Notes: generated by a model not told the origin, from the sequence alone. Positions 9,109-17,859 are shown, counted from the first letter of the stretch. The stretch: 64,000 bases of DNA from CAMYMQ01 sp963730305 (GCA_963730305.1 CAVSRB010000003.1:310001-374000); one strand, 5' to 3'. Numbers and translations are program-made.

Positions 9109-9408
9109 ATGAAACGGATTTTGATCGCATCGCTGATGGTGATCGGCATGGCCGGCCTGGCCAGTGCGCCGGCGTCGGCCTTCCCCGCCAGCCCCGCGCC
9201 GGCCCCGACCCTGCAGACCGGCAAGGCGCCGATCGTCCAGGTCCACGGCTGGCACTGCCGCCCCCTGTGGGCGCCCGGCTGGGGATGGCATCGCCACTGG
9301 GGCGCCTGCCGCCAGCGTCGGTACAACCGCTGGAGATACCGCCGCGGCCCGCGCTGGTTCTGCTGGCACAACCGCTGGAGCCGCCGCATCTGCCGCCGCC
9401 GCTGGTAG
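9109..9408 (+). CDS. small exported Trp/Arg/His-rich protein
   Basis: A 99-residue protein. It has a signal peptide (residues 1-24, cleavage near ASAF) and a mature part packed with W, R, H and four cysteines (HGWHCRPLW, GACRQRR, RWFCWHNRW, SRRICRRRW). The composition is strongly cationic and aromatic, as in small secreted GCG/CRPN-like proteins of alphaproteobacteria; function is unknown. ATG 9109 follows GGAGGG at good spacing. A strong terminator lies 27 bases after the stop, so this is a monocistronic unit. Confidence 0.72.
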   Translation: MKRILIASLMVIGMAGLASAPASAFPASPAPAPTLQTGKAPIVQVHGWHCRPLWAPGWGWHRHWGACRQRRYNRWRYRRGPRWFCWHNRWSRRICRRRW

Positions 9409-9434
9409 ACCGGACGGCAATCCGCCGAAATGGG

Positions 9435-9465
9435 AAAGGAGCCACCCTCGCGTGGCTCCTTTTTC
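9435..9465 (+). terminator. rho-independent terminator
   Basis: An 11-bp perfect stem AAAGGAGCCAC/GTGGCTCCTTT with loop CCTCGC, followed by a T run. It ends the small secreted-protein gene. Confidence 0.9.
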
Positions 9466-9480
9466 TTTGGGCTCCCGGCA

Positions 9481-9544
9481 TCTTCCGACCACGGCGTCTT
9501 CGGACCACGGCGTCTTCGGACCACGGCGTCTTCGGACCACAGGG
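9481..9544 (+). repeat. 16-bp tandem repeat, four copies
   Basis: The unit TCTTCGGACCACGGCG is repeated four times head to tail. The first copy differs at one base and the last at its end, and a partial fifth copy follows. It is non-coding and lies between a terminator and the end of the hydrolase gene. It is probably a small minisatellite. Confidence 0.85.
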
Positions 9545-9595
9545 TCTTCAGGTCCCGGGCCGCGCACGCCCGAACCGCGCCGGCGCGACGCCCCC

Positions 9596-10438
9596 CTACC
9601 CCGCGGGGACGAGAAAGTCCCGCACCGCGGCGATGTCGGCGTCCCGGGTCAGCGTCGGCGCGTGGCCGTATCCGTCGACCTCGACCAGCCGGCAGCGGGC
9701 GTTGCGCGCGACCATCGCCGCCGCCAGCTCGGCCGACAGCACGTCGGAATCGGCGCCGCGCAGCAGCAGCGTCGGACAGTCGACCGCCTCCCAGGCGTCC
9801 CACAGGTCCTGGTCGCCCGGATGCGCCGCCATCTGCGACGCGATCGCCGGGTCGTAGTGGAGCGTAATCCGGCCGTCCGGCAACCGCCGGCCGGAGCTGT
9901 CCGTCATCCGCTGCCAGAACGCGTCGCTGTTGTCGCCGAAGGGCGCGTAGACCGTGCGCAGATAGGCCGCCAGCTCGCTGACCCGGGCGAAGGCCGGCGG
10001 CTGGCTGACGTAGCTGACGATCCGTTCGATCGCCCCCGCCGGCACCTCGGGGGCGACGTCGTTGACCACCATGTGCGACAGCCGCCCGCGCAGCGGCCCG
10101 GCGGCGGCGTAGATACCCAGCAGTCCGCCCATCGAGGTGCCGACCCAGCGGACCGTTGTCGCGCCCAGCCCGTCGATCAGTGCGGCAGCGATCGCGGCGT
10201 AGGCGTCCAGGTGATAGTCGGCGCCGCCGTCGCCGGACCATTGGCTCAGCCCACGGCCGATCATATCCGGGCACAGGCAGTAGAAGTCGTCGGACAGGGC
10301 AGCGGCGATCTCGTCGAAGTCCCGGCCGGTCCGCGCCAGGCCATGCCAGAACACCACCGGCGGGCGGCCGGGATCGCCCCAGGCGCTAACGTGAATTTCA
10401 TACCCCGCGCACGTCAGATAGTGCGACTGCCGCGTCAT
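9596..10438 (-). CDS. alpha/beta-hydrolase fold protein
   Basis: A 280-residue alpha/beta hydrolase. It has the oxyanion-hole FWHGLART near residue 30, the nucleophile elbow GTSMGG near residue 103 (Ser), an acidic residue in LLRGADSDVLS and the catalytic His in GYGHAPT near the C-terminus. A lid region lies between residues about 130 and 200. The ATG at 10438 is preferred because GGGGGAGG lies just upstream; the longer frame from 10477 adds 13 residues with no ribosome-binding site. Substrate is unknown; esterase, lactonase or dehalogenase-like activity are all possible. Confidence 0.88.
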   Translation of the reverse strand: MTRQSHYLTCAGYEIHVSAWGDPGRPPVVFWHGLARTGRDFDEIAAALSDDFYCLCPDMIGRGLSQWSGDGGADYHLDAYAAIAAALIDGLGATTVRWVGTSMGGLLGIYAAAGPLRGRLSHMVVNDVAPEVPAGAIERIVSYVSQPPAFARVSELAAYLRTVYAPFGDNSDAFWQRMTDSSGRRLPDGRITLHYDPAIASQMAAHPGDQDLWDAWEAVDCPTLLLRGADSDVLSAELAAAMVARNARCRLVEVDGYGHAPTLTRDADIAAVRDFLVPAG

Positions 10439-10503
10439 CGAGACCTCCCCCTGCGTGCCCGGCCGACGCCGCACCATTGCACGCCGCGAATTTTCGTCAA
10501 GGC

Positions 10504-10517
10504 GTGACGGCCGTCAC
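10504..10517. promoter_or_regulatory. 14-bp palindrome, candidate operator (copy 2)
   Basis: GTGACGGCCGTCAC, identical to the palindrome at 1738-1751. It lies between the hydrolase gene and the small reading frame at 10602. Confidence 0.4.
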
Positions 10518-10601
10518 AGCGCGCCCGGCGGCGCCGTGACACGGTAGCGCCATCGAACGCGGCGGCCGCGAGCCGCACGCCGGCAACAGGAAGGCCACTG
10601 C

Positions 10602-10679
10602 ATGACCAACGCGATCAGCCGCGCAGATATCGCCGACCGACACCGCCTCGTCGACTTGCAGGCCTGCGCCGGCGACTGA
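10602..10679 (+). CDS. possible 25-aa small protein
   Basis: ATG 10602 is preceded by AGGAAGG at good spacing and opens a 25-residue frame (MTNAISRADIADRHRLVDLQ, then five more residues) ending in TGA. A GC-rich hairpin resembling a terminator follows within 60 bases. The unit palindrome - ribosome-binding site - short frame - hairpin looks like a small transcript. It could instead be a leader peptide or a non-coding RNA. Confidence 0.3.
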   Translation: MTNAISRADIADRHRLVDLQACAGD

Positions 10680-10701
10680 TCCGCGTCACCATTCCCGGGT
10701 T

Positions 10702-10740
10702 GGGCGGCGGACCACCGAAAGGTCTCTCCGCCGCCCCTTT
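10702..10740 (+). terminator. terminator-like hairpin
   Basis: The 10-bp perfect stem GGGCGGCGGA/TCCGCCGCCC has a 15-base loop and is followed by CTTT. It lies just downstream of the possible 25-aa gene. Confidence 0.55.
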
Positions 10741-10854
10741 GAGGGGCCCGGCTCAGGTGACGCACGTGGCGGCCGGGAGACGACCCGGCCGCCACCCTCC
10801 CTCTCAGTCCGCACCAGCGGGCGCCCAGCGCCCCTCGGGAAAGGAGACCGAACC

Positions 10855-11085
10855 ATGAAGAAGATCATCCTCGTCGCCGTCGCCGCGACCGCCTTGGCCG
10901 CCCCCGTCCAGGCCGCCGCCACTCACCCCGCCTCCGACCATGCCGGCACGCCGCGCACCGCCGCCAGCACCTACATCGCCGACCGGCCGGATCCGTCGGC
11001 GCACGGCCGCCGCAAGGCGACCGCGTTCATCCTGCGAGACCGACGGCCGGCCGAGGTCGCCGCGCTGCCCCGCGTGCGGCCGTAG
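10855..11085 (+). CDS. small exported hypothetical protein
   Basis: A 76-residue protein with a Lys-rich start and a signal peptide (MKKIILVAVAATALAAPVQA). The mature part is short, polar and Arg/Pro-rich, and has no cysteine. A strong GGGAAAGGAG site lies upstream of ATG 10855. No family is recognised. It converges on the GH3-family gene, ending four bases from that gene's stop. Confidence 0.6.
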   Translation: MKKIILVAVAATALAAPVQAAATHPASDHAGTPRTAASTYIADRPDPSAHGRRKATAFILRDRRPAEVAALPRVRP

Positions 11086-11088
11086 GCT

Positions 11089-12636
11089 CTAGCTCGGGTC
11101 CGCCGACCGCCAGTCGCGGGTGAAGGCGCAGAGATCCTCGAACAGGGCCGTGTCGTTGATGACGCGCGGCACCTTGTTCTGGCCGCCCAGCTTGCCGCGC
11201 CGCTTCATCCACGCCGCGAAGCCGCCCCGCGGCATCACCAGCACGGCCGGCCCGTCGAGCCCGACGCCGCCGGCGCGGTGCGCGGCATAGTCCTCGTTGA
11301 GCGCCTGCAGCCGTGTGTCGATGCCGTTGGCGAAGGCGGCCAGCCGGCTGTGCAGCGGCTCCGGCGGCGCGAACTCGACCACGTAGCGGTGGCTGCCCAG
11401 CGACCGCGTCTCGTCCGGATAGACCGCGCCGACGGCGTAGTCGTTGACCATCGCGCCGATATCCCGCGCCGAGGCGGCGATCGCCTCCTCGATCTCGGCG
11501 TCGATCAGGTGCTCGCCGAAGGCCGACAGGGTGAAGGCGGTCCGCCCGGTGACCAGCAGCCGCGGCGGCGACCGGTCGACGAAGCGCACCGTGTCGCCGA
11601 TGATCCACGACCACAGGCCGGCGCAGGTGGTCATCACCAGGGCGTAGTTGACCCCGGTCTCGACCGTGCCGAGCCAGTGGCGGGTCGGCCGCGCCGACTC
11701 GAGCTCCTCGACCGGCACGAACTCGTAGAACATGCCGTGGTCGACGTTGAGCCGCAGCCCCTCGCCGTAGCCGCGGTCGCTCGACGCGACGAAGCCCTCG
11801 CTCGCGGCGAACGCCTCGCGCAGGTCGACCCGGCCGCCGTCGAGCCAGCGGTCGAACTGGGCCTTGTAGGGCTCGAAATTGACCCCGCCGTGAACGAGCA
11901 GGTCGAGCTGCGGCCAGATCGCCGGCAGCCGCCGGTCGACGTCGGGGCGCAGGTCGGCCAGCCGGTCGAAGAAGATCAGCAGCCAGCTCGGCGTGCCGCC
12001 GACCGAGCGGATGTCGCGCCGCGCCGCGCCCTCGGCGATGGCGGTCAACTTCTCCTCCCAGTCCTCGATCAGCGCCAGCTTCAGCGGCGGATAGGCGCGC
12101 GGCCGGGCCCAGAAGGACATCGCCTTCGCGGCGATGCCGCTGAGGTCGCCGGCGCTGATGCCAGGCGCCAGCGGCTCGAGGTCGGTGCTGCCGCCGAGGA
12201 TCAGGTTGAGGCCGCCGAACAGCCGGGTCTCGGGCTTGTTGGCGACGTGATGGACGAGCAGGTCGAGCGCGGCGCGCTGGTTCGAGCGCACCATGGCGCG
12301 GCTGACCGGGATGTATTTGGTGACGTCGGCGGTGGTGCCCGAGGTCACCGCGAAATAGGGGATCGCCGTCGGCCAGCTCACGCCGCGCAGGTTCGGGAAG
12401 GCCGCCTGCCAGTAGTCGCGGTGGAAGTCCTCGTAGCGGCGCAGCGGCACCGCCGCCTGGTAGTCGGCGACCGTCTTCAGGCGGTCGAAGCCGTGGTCGC
12501 GGCCGAAGCGCGTGTCGCGGGCGCGGCGCAGCAGGCGGCGGAGCTGGACGCGCTGGCTCTCGACCGGGTCGAGCGCGGCGAGGCGCCGGAGGCGGCGGCG
12601 CGCATAGAGGCGAAGCAGAGGCGTCGCGTCGATCAT
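11089..12636 (-). CDS. GH3-family (auxin-responsive promoter type) adenylating enzyme
   Basis: A 515-residue member of the GH3 acyl-adenylate/amidosynthetase family. It has the AMP-binding loop TSGTTADVTKYIPVS near residue 97 and the long helical N-terminal half typical of GH3. The ATP-site YASEG-like segment reads FAASEGFVA, and the hinge and small C-terminal domain are present. Plant GH3 enzymes join amino acids to hormone carboxylates; bacterial members are largely uncharacterised, so substrate is open. Length matches the family. ArsR and ccm genes lie upstream on the same strand, with about 160 bases between. Confidence 0.85.
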   Translation of the reverse strand: MIDATPLLRLYARRRLRRLAALDPVESQRVQLRRLLRRARDTRFGRDHGFDRLKTVADYQAAVPLRRYEDFHRDYWQAAFPNLRGVSWPTAIPYFAVTSGTTADVTKYIPVSRAMVRSNQRAALDLLVHHVANKPETRLFGGLNLILGGSTDLEPLAPGISAGDLSGIAAKAMSFWARPRAYPPLKLALIEDWEEKLTAIAEGAARRDIRSVGGTPSWLLIFFDRLADLRPDVDRRLPAIWPQLDLLVHGGVNFEPYKAQFDRWLDGGRVDLREAFAASEGFVASSDRGYGEGLRLNVDHGMFYEFVPVEELESARPTRHWLGTVETGVNYALVMTTCAGLWSWIIGDTVRFVDRSPPRLLVTGRTAFTLSAFGEHLIDAEIEEAIAASARDIGAMVNDYAVGAVYPDETRSLGSHRYVVEFAPPEPLHSRLAAFANGIDTRLQALNEDYAAHRAGGVGLDGPAVLVMPRGGFAAWMKRRGKLGGQNKVPRVINDTALFEDLCAFTRDWRSADPS

Positions 12637-12795
12637 GGACCCACGGCAGCTCGGTCGGGCGCGGCGCGGACGGCCGCCAGCGCGACGGCCAGCAGTGCGA
12701 CGGCCGTCAGGCGTGCGGAGCTTAGATGGGGATCACGCGGGCGTCATGCCCGCGGAAATTGCCCGCGGAATTTGCACGATGGCGCGGGCCCGCCG

Positions 12796-13137
12796 TCACT
12801 CGGCGGCGAACAGCGGTTCGCGGTAGGCGTGGCGGCTCCTGCCGAACAGCTCGCACAGCACCTCGAGCACCCGGCGGGTCTGCGGCGCGGCGATCGAGTA
12901 GTAGACGTTCTTCGAGGACCGGCGCGCCGAGACCAGCTCGTCCTGGCGCAGCCGCGCGAGCTGCTGCGACAGGTTCGGCTGGCGCAGCTCCAACGCCGCC
13001 TCCAGCTCGCTGACGCTCTTCTCGCCGTCGACCAAGTGGCACAGGATCAACAGGCGGGTCTCGTTGGCGACGCTCTTGAGGAAGCGGCTCGCCTCGTCCG
13101 CGTTGCGCGACAGCGCGGTGATCTCGGTAACGGTCAT
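12796..13137 (-). CDS. ArsR-family winged-helix repressor
   Basis: A 113-residue dimeric winged-helix regulator. The N-terminal helix pair (SRFLKSVANETRLLILCHL) and recognition helix (LRQPNLSQQLARLRQDELV) match the ArsR/SmtB fold. There are two cysteines, C33 in helix 2 and C95 in the C-terminal helix. The metal-binding ELCVCDL motif of classical ArsR is absent. A cysteine in helix 2 plus one in the last helix is the layout of SqrR/BigR persulfide sensors, but here the spacing is 62 rather than about 66 residues. ATG 13137 is chosen over 13191 from the usual domain length. Its target is not evident. Confidence 0.88.
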   Translation of the reverse strand: MTVTEITALSRNADEASRFLKSVANETRLLILCHLVDGEKSVSELEAALELRQPNLSQQLARLRQDELVSARRSSKNVYYSIAAPQTRRVLEVLCELFGRSRHAYREPLFAAE

Positions 13138-13223
13138 CTCTTGGCAACCGGCATCCGGTCTGTGAACCCAATCAATTTCACACCATATCATATAGGTTAT
13201 TCAGAAAAACCATAATCGCTATG

Positions 13224-14279
13224 TTAATTCGCGTGTCGCGTGGTGGCCGGAACGGCCGGGATTCGCCGATGTATACAATATACTAGGGCTGACTTGGGCG
13301 TCGCCGGAGCCGGGGTCGTCGGCGCGGGGGCCTTGTTGGGCTCGGCCGCCTTCGGTGCCGGCGGCGTCGGCGCCGCGGGGTTGGGCACCGGCACGGGCGG
13401 CGCGTTCCGGGCCTTGAGCACGGCGACCTGCGCCTCGAGGCGCGCGCGCAGGCTCGAATTCTTGGGCAGCACCGAGATCAGGGTCTCCCAGTGGCCGATC
13501 GCCTCCTGGATGCGGCCGGCCTCGGCGGCGAACACGCCGGCGTAATAGAGGCCGAGCGGATGCTTGGGATCGAGCGCGAGCAGGCTCATCAGCTTGCGGC
13601 GGATCGCCGGGGTCAGCGGCTTGCCCTTGGGGTGAGCGCGCAGCATCGCCAGCGCGTAGCGGCTCTGCACCGCGACATCCTTCGGCGCCAGCGCCGCGGC
13701 CCGGGCGAAAGCCTGTTCCGCCTTGGCCCGTTCGCCCAACACCTCGTAGGCGCGGCCCAGGCGCAGCCAGCCCTTCAGGTTGTCGGGGCTCTCCTTGAGC
13801 CTGGCCGCCAGGCCTTCGACCATGCCGCGGATCATCGCCAGACGCTGCGCCGGGGTCATCTTGCGGGCGGCATCGATGTCGGCAGGGGTCGGCCCGCGCC
13901 GGGCGGTCTGCTTCGGCACCGCGACGCCGACCAGGTCCGGCCGGCCCAGCGCGACGTAGAGGCTGCCGGCCGCCAGCGGCACCAGCAGCGCGATCACCAG
14001 CACGATGCGCGCCGACACCGGCTCGCTGGACGCCGCCGTCTCGCTGCGGGCATCGGCGGCCAGCATGCGCCGCTGGACCTCGAGCCGGGCGGCTTCGGCC
14101 TCCGTCTCGTCGATCGTGCCGCGCGCCTGGTCGCGCTCGATCTCGGCGAGCTGGTCGCGATAGACCTCGAGATCGTAGGCCGCGGCGCGCGCCTTGCCGG
14201 TGGCGCGGCGGGTCAACGGCCGCACCAGGAAGCCCAGTGCCAGCGCCATCAGCCCGGCGAGGACGAGCCACAGGATCAT
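13224..14279 (-). CDS. ccmI: cytochrome c biogenesis protein CcmI
   Basis: A 351-residue CcmI, the chaperone that presents apocytochrome c to the haem ligation complex. It has an N-terminal transmembrane helix (residues 1-20), a cytoplasmic loop with a Leu/Glu-rich coiled segment, a second transmembrane helix near residue 95 and a periplasmic part with tetratricopeptide repeats (GWLRLGRAYEVLGERAKAEQ and HPLGLYYAGVFAAEAGR). A Pro/Ala-rich tail ends it. Its ATG overlaps the stop of ccmH (ATGA), so it is translationally coupled as the last gene of the ccmDEFGHI operon. Confidence 0.93.
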   Translation of the reverse strand: MILWLVLAGLMALALGFLVRPLTRRATGKARAAAYDLEVYRDQLAEIERDQARGTIDETEAEAARLEVQRRMLAADARSETAASSEPVSARIVLVIALLVPLAAGSLYVALGRPDLVGVAVPKQTARRGPTPADIDAARKMTPAQRLAMIRGMVEGLAARLKESPDNLKGWLRLGRAYEVLGERAKAEQAFARAAALAPKDVAVQSRYALAMLRAHPKGKPLTPAIRRKLMSLLALDPKHPLGLYYAGVFAAEAGRIQEAIGHWETLISVLPKNSSLRARLEAQVAVLKARNAPPVPVPNPAAPTPPAPKAAEPNKAPAPTTPAPATPKSALVYCIHRRIPAVPATTRHAN

Positions 14280-14761
14280 GCCCCGCCCTCCCCCGGCGCC
14301 TCGTCCGCGCCGCGCTGGAGCTGCGCGAGCTTGCGCCGCTCGGCCTCGCTCAGCGGCGCCGGCGCTTCAGCCAGGGACGCGCCGCGGCCGCGCAGCCGCC
14401 ACCACAGCGCGATGACGCCGAGCAGCAGCAGCGCCGGCGGCCCGAACCAGAGCAGCCAGGTGGTCGGCTTGACCGGCGGCCGCAACAGCACGAAGTCGCC
14501 GTAGCGCGCCGTTATATACATAACGACCTGTCTATTCGTATCGCCCTTGACCAGCCGCTGTCGGACGATGCGGCGCAGATCCTTGGCCAGCGGCGCGTTC
14601 GAATCGTCGATCGATTCGTTCTGGCAGACCAGGCAGCGCAGGCCCTTGCTGATCTCGCGCGCGCGCTTCTCCAGCACCGGGTTCTTGAGCATCTCGCCCG
14701 GGTCGAGCGCGAAGGCGGCGCCGGACACGCACAGGACCAGAAGGAAGACGAGCCAGCGCAT
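14276..14761 (-). CDS. ccmH: cytochrome c maturation thiol oxidoreductase CcmH (CycL)
   Basis: A 161-residue protein with a signal peptide (residues 1-18). The redox motif is LRCLVCQNESIDDS near residue 43. The periplasmic three-helix domain is followed by one transmembrane helix (LLWFGPPALLLLGVIALWW) and a charged tail. CcmH reduces the CxxCH thiols of apocytochrome c before haem ligation by CcmF. It follows ccmG directly and overlaps ccmI by four bases. Confidence 0.95.
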   Translation of the reverse strand: MRWLVFLLVLCVSGAAFALDPGEMLKNPVLEKRAREISKGLRCLVCQNESIDDSNAPLAKDLRRIVRQRLVKGDTNRQVVMYITARYGDFVLLRPPVKPTTWLLWFGPPALLLLGVIALWWRLRGRGASLAEAPAPLSEAERRKLAQLQRGADEAPGEGGA

Positions 14762-15352
14762 CTAGCCGGCCTCGCCCTTGATCTGCTTGCAGGTCTTCGA
14801 CGCCAGCGCCTCGACCAGCGGCAGGATCTTCTTCTCGAGCACGTCCTGCGTGATCGGGCCGACCTGCTTCATGCAGATGATCCCGGTGCGGTCGACGATG
14901 AAGGTCTCGGGCACGCCGTAGACGCCCCAGTCGATCGCCACCCGGCCGTTGCGGTCGGCGCCGATCCGCTTGTAGGGGTTGCCGTGGCGGTCGAGCCAGG
15001 CGAGCGCCTGGTCATCCTTGTTCTTGTAGTTGAGCCCGAACACCCGCACGCCGGGATGCTGCGACAGCCTGATCACGTTGGGGTGCTCGATCAGGCACGG
15101 CGTGCACCAGGACGCGAACACGTTGACCACCGTCACCTTGCCGATCAGGTCCTTGCGGCCGAACCCCTTCATGCCCTTGAGCGCGGGCAGCTCGAAGGCC
15201 GGCGCCGGGTGGCCCAGCAGCGCCGACGGGATGATCTTGGGGTCGCGCCCGGACAGCATGAAATAGCCGACCACCAGGGCGACCAGCAGGAACACGACGG
15301 CGGGCAGGAAGAACAGGAGCTGCCGGCGGGGCATCGGCGCGTCGGTCACCAC
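14762..15352 (-). CDS. ccmG: thiol:disulfide interchange protein CcmG/DsbE
   Basis: A 196-residue membrane-anchored thioredoxin-like protein. The N-terminal transmembrane helix is at about residues 11-33 and the active site FASWCTPCLIEHP is near residue 82. The family cis-Pro is in YGVPETF. It delivers reducing equivalents to CcmH and apocytochrome c in the periplasm. The start is one of two adjacent GTG codons (15352 or 15349), with AGGGGG upstream. It lies between ccmF and ccmH in the operon. Confidence 0.94.
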   Translation of the reverse strand: MVTDAPMPRRQLLFFLPAVVFLLVALVVGYFMLSGRDPKIIPSALLGHPAPAFELPALKGMKGFGRKDLIGKVTVVNVFASWCTPCLIEHPNVIRLSQHPGVRVFGLNYKNKDDQALAWLDRHGNPYKRIGADRNGRVAIDWGVYGVPETFIVDRTGIICMKQVGPITQDVLEKKILPLVEALASKTCKQIKGEAG

Positions 15353-15359
15353 GTCCCCC

Positions 15360-17360
15360 TCAGGCCGCCGGTGTCGGCGACGGCCCGGACGCCGGGACCG
15401 GCCGGGCGGCCGAGCGCCGCGGCGCGCCGACCCGGTGGCGGCGGTCGGACAGCGAGATCAGGCCGCCGAAGAACATCAGGATCGCCCCGCCCCAGATCCA
15501 CGGCACCAGCGGGTTGTAGTAGATCCGCGTCGCCCAGCGGCCGCCCGTGGCCGGGTCGCCGAGCACGACGTAGAGGTCGGCGAACAAGGTGGTGTGGATC
15601 GCCGCCTCGGTGGTCTGCTGGCGGGGCATGACGTAGACCCGCTTCTCCGGCGCCAGCACGGTGACGGGGCGGCCGTCGCTGGTGACGGTGAAGGTGCCGC
15701 GCCGGGCCAGGTAGTTGGGCCCGCGGACGTTGGCGACCCGGTCGAAGGCGACCTTGTAGCCGGCGATCGAGATCGACTGGCCCGGCTTGAGATACTGGAT
15801 CCGCTCGATCTGCCACGCCGACGACACGGTGATGCCGGCGACGATGACCGCGGTCGCGCCGTGGGCGATGGTCATGCCCCAGGCCGCCCGCGGCAGCCCG
15901 GCGGCGCGCTTGAGCGAGTTGGCCAGCGGCACGCGGAACAGCCGGATCCGCTCGGCCAGCTCCCACAGCACGCTCAGGCCCAGCCATGCGGTGAGCCCGA
16001 GCCCGAGCGTGGCCAGCAGCGCCTTGGCGTCGGTCAGATAGAGCGACACCGCGACGACCAGCGCCGTGGCGAGGGCGACGAACTTCAGCCGCCCGAGCAC
16101 GCCGGCGAGGTCGGCGCGCTTCCACGACATCAGCGGGGCGGCGGCCATGGCGACGATCACCGGGATCATCAGCGGCACGAAGGTGGAATTGAAATAGGGC
16201 CGGCCGACCGAGATCTTGCCGAGATCGAAGGTGCTGAGCATCAGCGGATAGAGGGTGCCGAGCAGCACGGTCGCCGCCGCCGTCGCCATCAACAGGTTGT
16301 TGAGCACCATCGCGCCCTCGCGCGAGATCGGCCGGAACATGCCGGTCGAGCGCAGCGCCGGCGCACGGAAGGCGTAGAGGGTGAGCGATCCGCCGATGGC
16401 GACGACCAGGATCGCCAGGATGAACATGCCGCGCGCCGGGTCGGTGGCGAAGGCATGGACCGAGGTCAGCACGCCCGAGCGCACCAGGAAGGTGCCGAGC
16501 AGGCTGAGCGCGAAGGTCAGGATCGCCAGCAGCACGGTCCAGCTCTTGAGCGCGTCGCGCTTCTCGACGACGACCGCCGAATGCAGCAGCGCGGTGCCGA
16601 CCAGCCAGGGCATGAAGGAGGCGTTCTCGACCGGGTCCCAGAACCACCAGCCGCCCCAGCCGAGCTCGTAATAGGCCCACCAGCTGCCCAGCGCGATGCC
16701 GACGGTCAGGAAGCTCCACGCCGCCAGGGTCCACGGCCGCACCCAGCGCGCCCAGGCGGCGTCGACCTTGCCCTCGATCAGGGCGGCGACGGCGAAGGCG
16801 AAGGCGATCGAGAAGCCGACATAGCCGAGGTAGAGGAAGGGCGGATGGAAGGCCAGGCCCGGGTCCTGGAGGATCGGATTGAGCCCCTGCCCGTCCGCCG
16901 GCGGCGGGAACACCCGCGCGAACGGGTTCGAGGTGAACAGGATGAAGGTCAGGAAGGCGACCCCGATCATGCCCTGGACCGCCAGCACCCGCGCCTTGAG
17001 CGCCGGCGGCAGGTTGCGGCCGAAGACGCCGACCGCAGCGCCGAACAGCGACAGGATCAGCACCCACAGCATCATCGAGCCCTCGTGGTTCCCCCACAGG
17101 CCGGTGATCTTGTAGAGCAGCGGCTTCAGGGTGTGGGAGTTCTCGACGACGTTGCGGACGGTGAAGTCCGAGGTCACGTGGGCCGTCATCAGGCACAGGA
17201 AGGAGATCAGGATCAGCACGAACTGGCCCAGGCTGGTCGAGCCCGCGACCGCCATCAGCGGCGCATTGTTGCGCTGGGCCCCGACCAGCGGCAGCGTCGC
17301 CTGGGCGATGGCGAGCATCAGCGCCAGGATCAGGGCGAAATGTCCGGCTTCGGGAATCAT
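15360..17360 (-). CDS. ccmF: cytochrome c haem lyase subunit CcmF
   Basis: A 666-residue polytopic membrane protein with about 15 hydrophobic segments. The tryptophan-rich WWD signature (GWGGWWFWDPVENASFMPWL) is near residue 232, flanked by the haem-ligating His-containing loops (NHEGS, HPPFLYLGY). A large periplasmic domain precedes the last helix. CcmF takes haem from holo-CcmE and attaches it to apocytochrome c with CcmH/CcmI. Length is normal for the family. Confidence 0.97.
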   Translation of the reverse strand: MIPEAGHFALILALMLAIAQATLPLVGAQRNNAPLMAVAGSTSLGQFVLILISFLCLMTAHVTSDFTVRNVVENSHTLKPLLYKITGLWGNHEGSMMLWVLILSLFGAAVGVFGRNLPPALKARVLAVQGMIGVAFLTFILFTSNPFARVFPPPADGQGLNPILQDPGLAFHPPFLYLGYVGFSIAFAFAVAALIEGKVDAAWARWVRPWTLAAWSFLTVGIALGSWWAYYELGWGGWWFWDPVENASFMPWLVGTALLHSAVVVEKRDALKSWTVLLAILTFALSLLGTFLVRSGVLTSVHAFATDPARGMFILAILVVAIGGSLTLYAFRAPALRSTGMFRPISREGAMVLNNLLMATAAATVLLGTLYPLMLSTFDLGKISVGRPYFNSTFVPLMIPVIVAMAAAPLMSWKRADLAGVLGRLKFVALATALVVAVSLYLTDAKALLATLGLGLTAWLGLSVLWELAERIRLFRVPLANSLKRAAGLPRAAWGMTIAHGATAVIVAGITVSSAWQIERIQYLKPGQSISIAGYKVAFDRVANVRGPNYLARRGTFTVTSDGRPVTVLAPEKRVYVMPRQQTTEAAIHTTLFADLYVVLGDPATGGRWATRIYYNPLVPWIWGGAILMFFGGLISLSDRRHRVGAPRRSAARPVPASGPSPTPAA

Positions 17361-17388
17361 CGGCTCGGGCGCTCTCGGTCTCGCGGGC

Positions 17389-17859
17389 TCAGCTCTTGGG
17401 GCAGGCGTGGCCGGGGCTGTCCTCGCGCCACTTGCCCTGCTTCTTCAGCGCATCGACCAGCTCCTTGGGCATGTACTTCTCGTCGTGCTTGGCCAGCACG
17501 GTGGTGGCGACGAACTCGCCGTTCGGGCCCATCTGGCCCTCGGCGACCACGCCCTGGCCCTCGCGGAACAGGTCGGGCAGCGGCCCGGCGCCCTTGTAGT
17601 GGACACGGATGGCGCGCTTGCAGTCGGTGACCTTGAACAGCTCCTCGAACGCGCCCGCCAGCTTCTTGCGGCTGCCCGGCTCGACCAGCCCGCCAAGGCG
17701 GATGCGCTGGCCCGGCGCGAGCTTCTTCTCGGCGACCTGGCTCGGCGTGTAGAAGAACAGCACCGAGCCCGAGAGCGCGGTCAGCGCCAGCGCGGTCGCC
17801 GCGCCGAGCAGGCCGAGCCCGAACACGACGAAGAACAGTCGGCGGCGTTTAGGCTTCAT
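17389..17859 (-). CDS. ccmE: periplasmic haem chaperone CcmE
   Basis: A 156-residue CcmE. It has a basic N-terminus, one transmembrane helix (residues about 8-30) and an OB-fold beta-barrel. The haem-binding motif AKHDEKYMP contains the His that binds haem covalently. ATG 17859 is preferred over ATG 17865 because GAGGAATGGGG lies at proper spacing. It overlaps the end of ccmD. An extra CxxxxxC pair (C80 region and the C-terminal HACPKS) is seen. Confidence 0.95.
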   Translation of the reverse strand: MKPKRRRLFFVVFGLGLLGAATALALTALSGSVLFFYTPSQVAEKKLAPGQRIRLGGLVEPGSRKKLAGAFEELFKVTDCKRAIRVHYKGAGPLPDLFREGQGVVAEGQMGPNGEFVATTVLAKHDEKYMPKELVDALKKQGKWREDSPGHACPKS

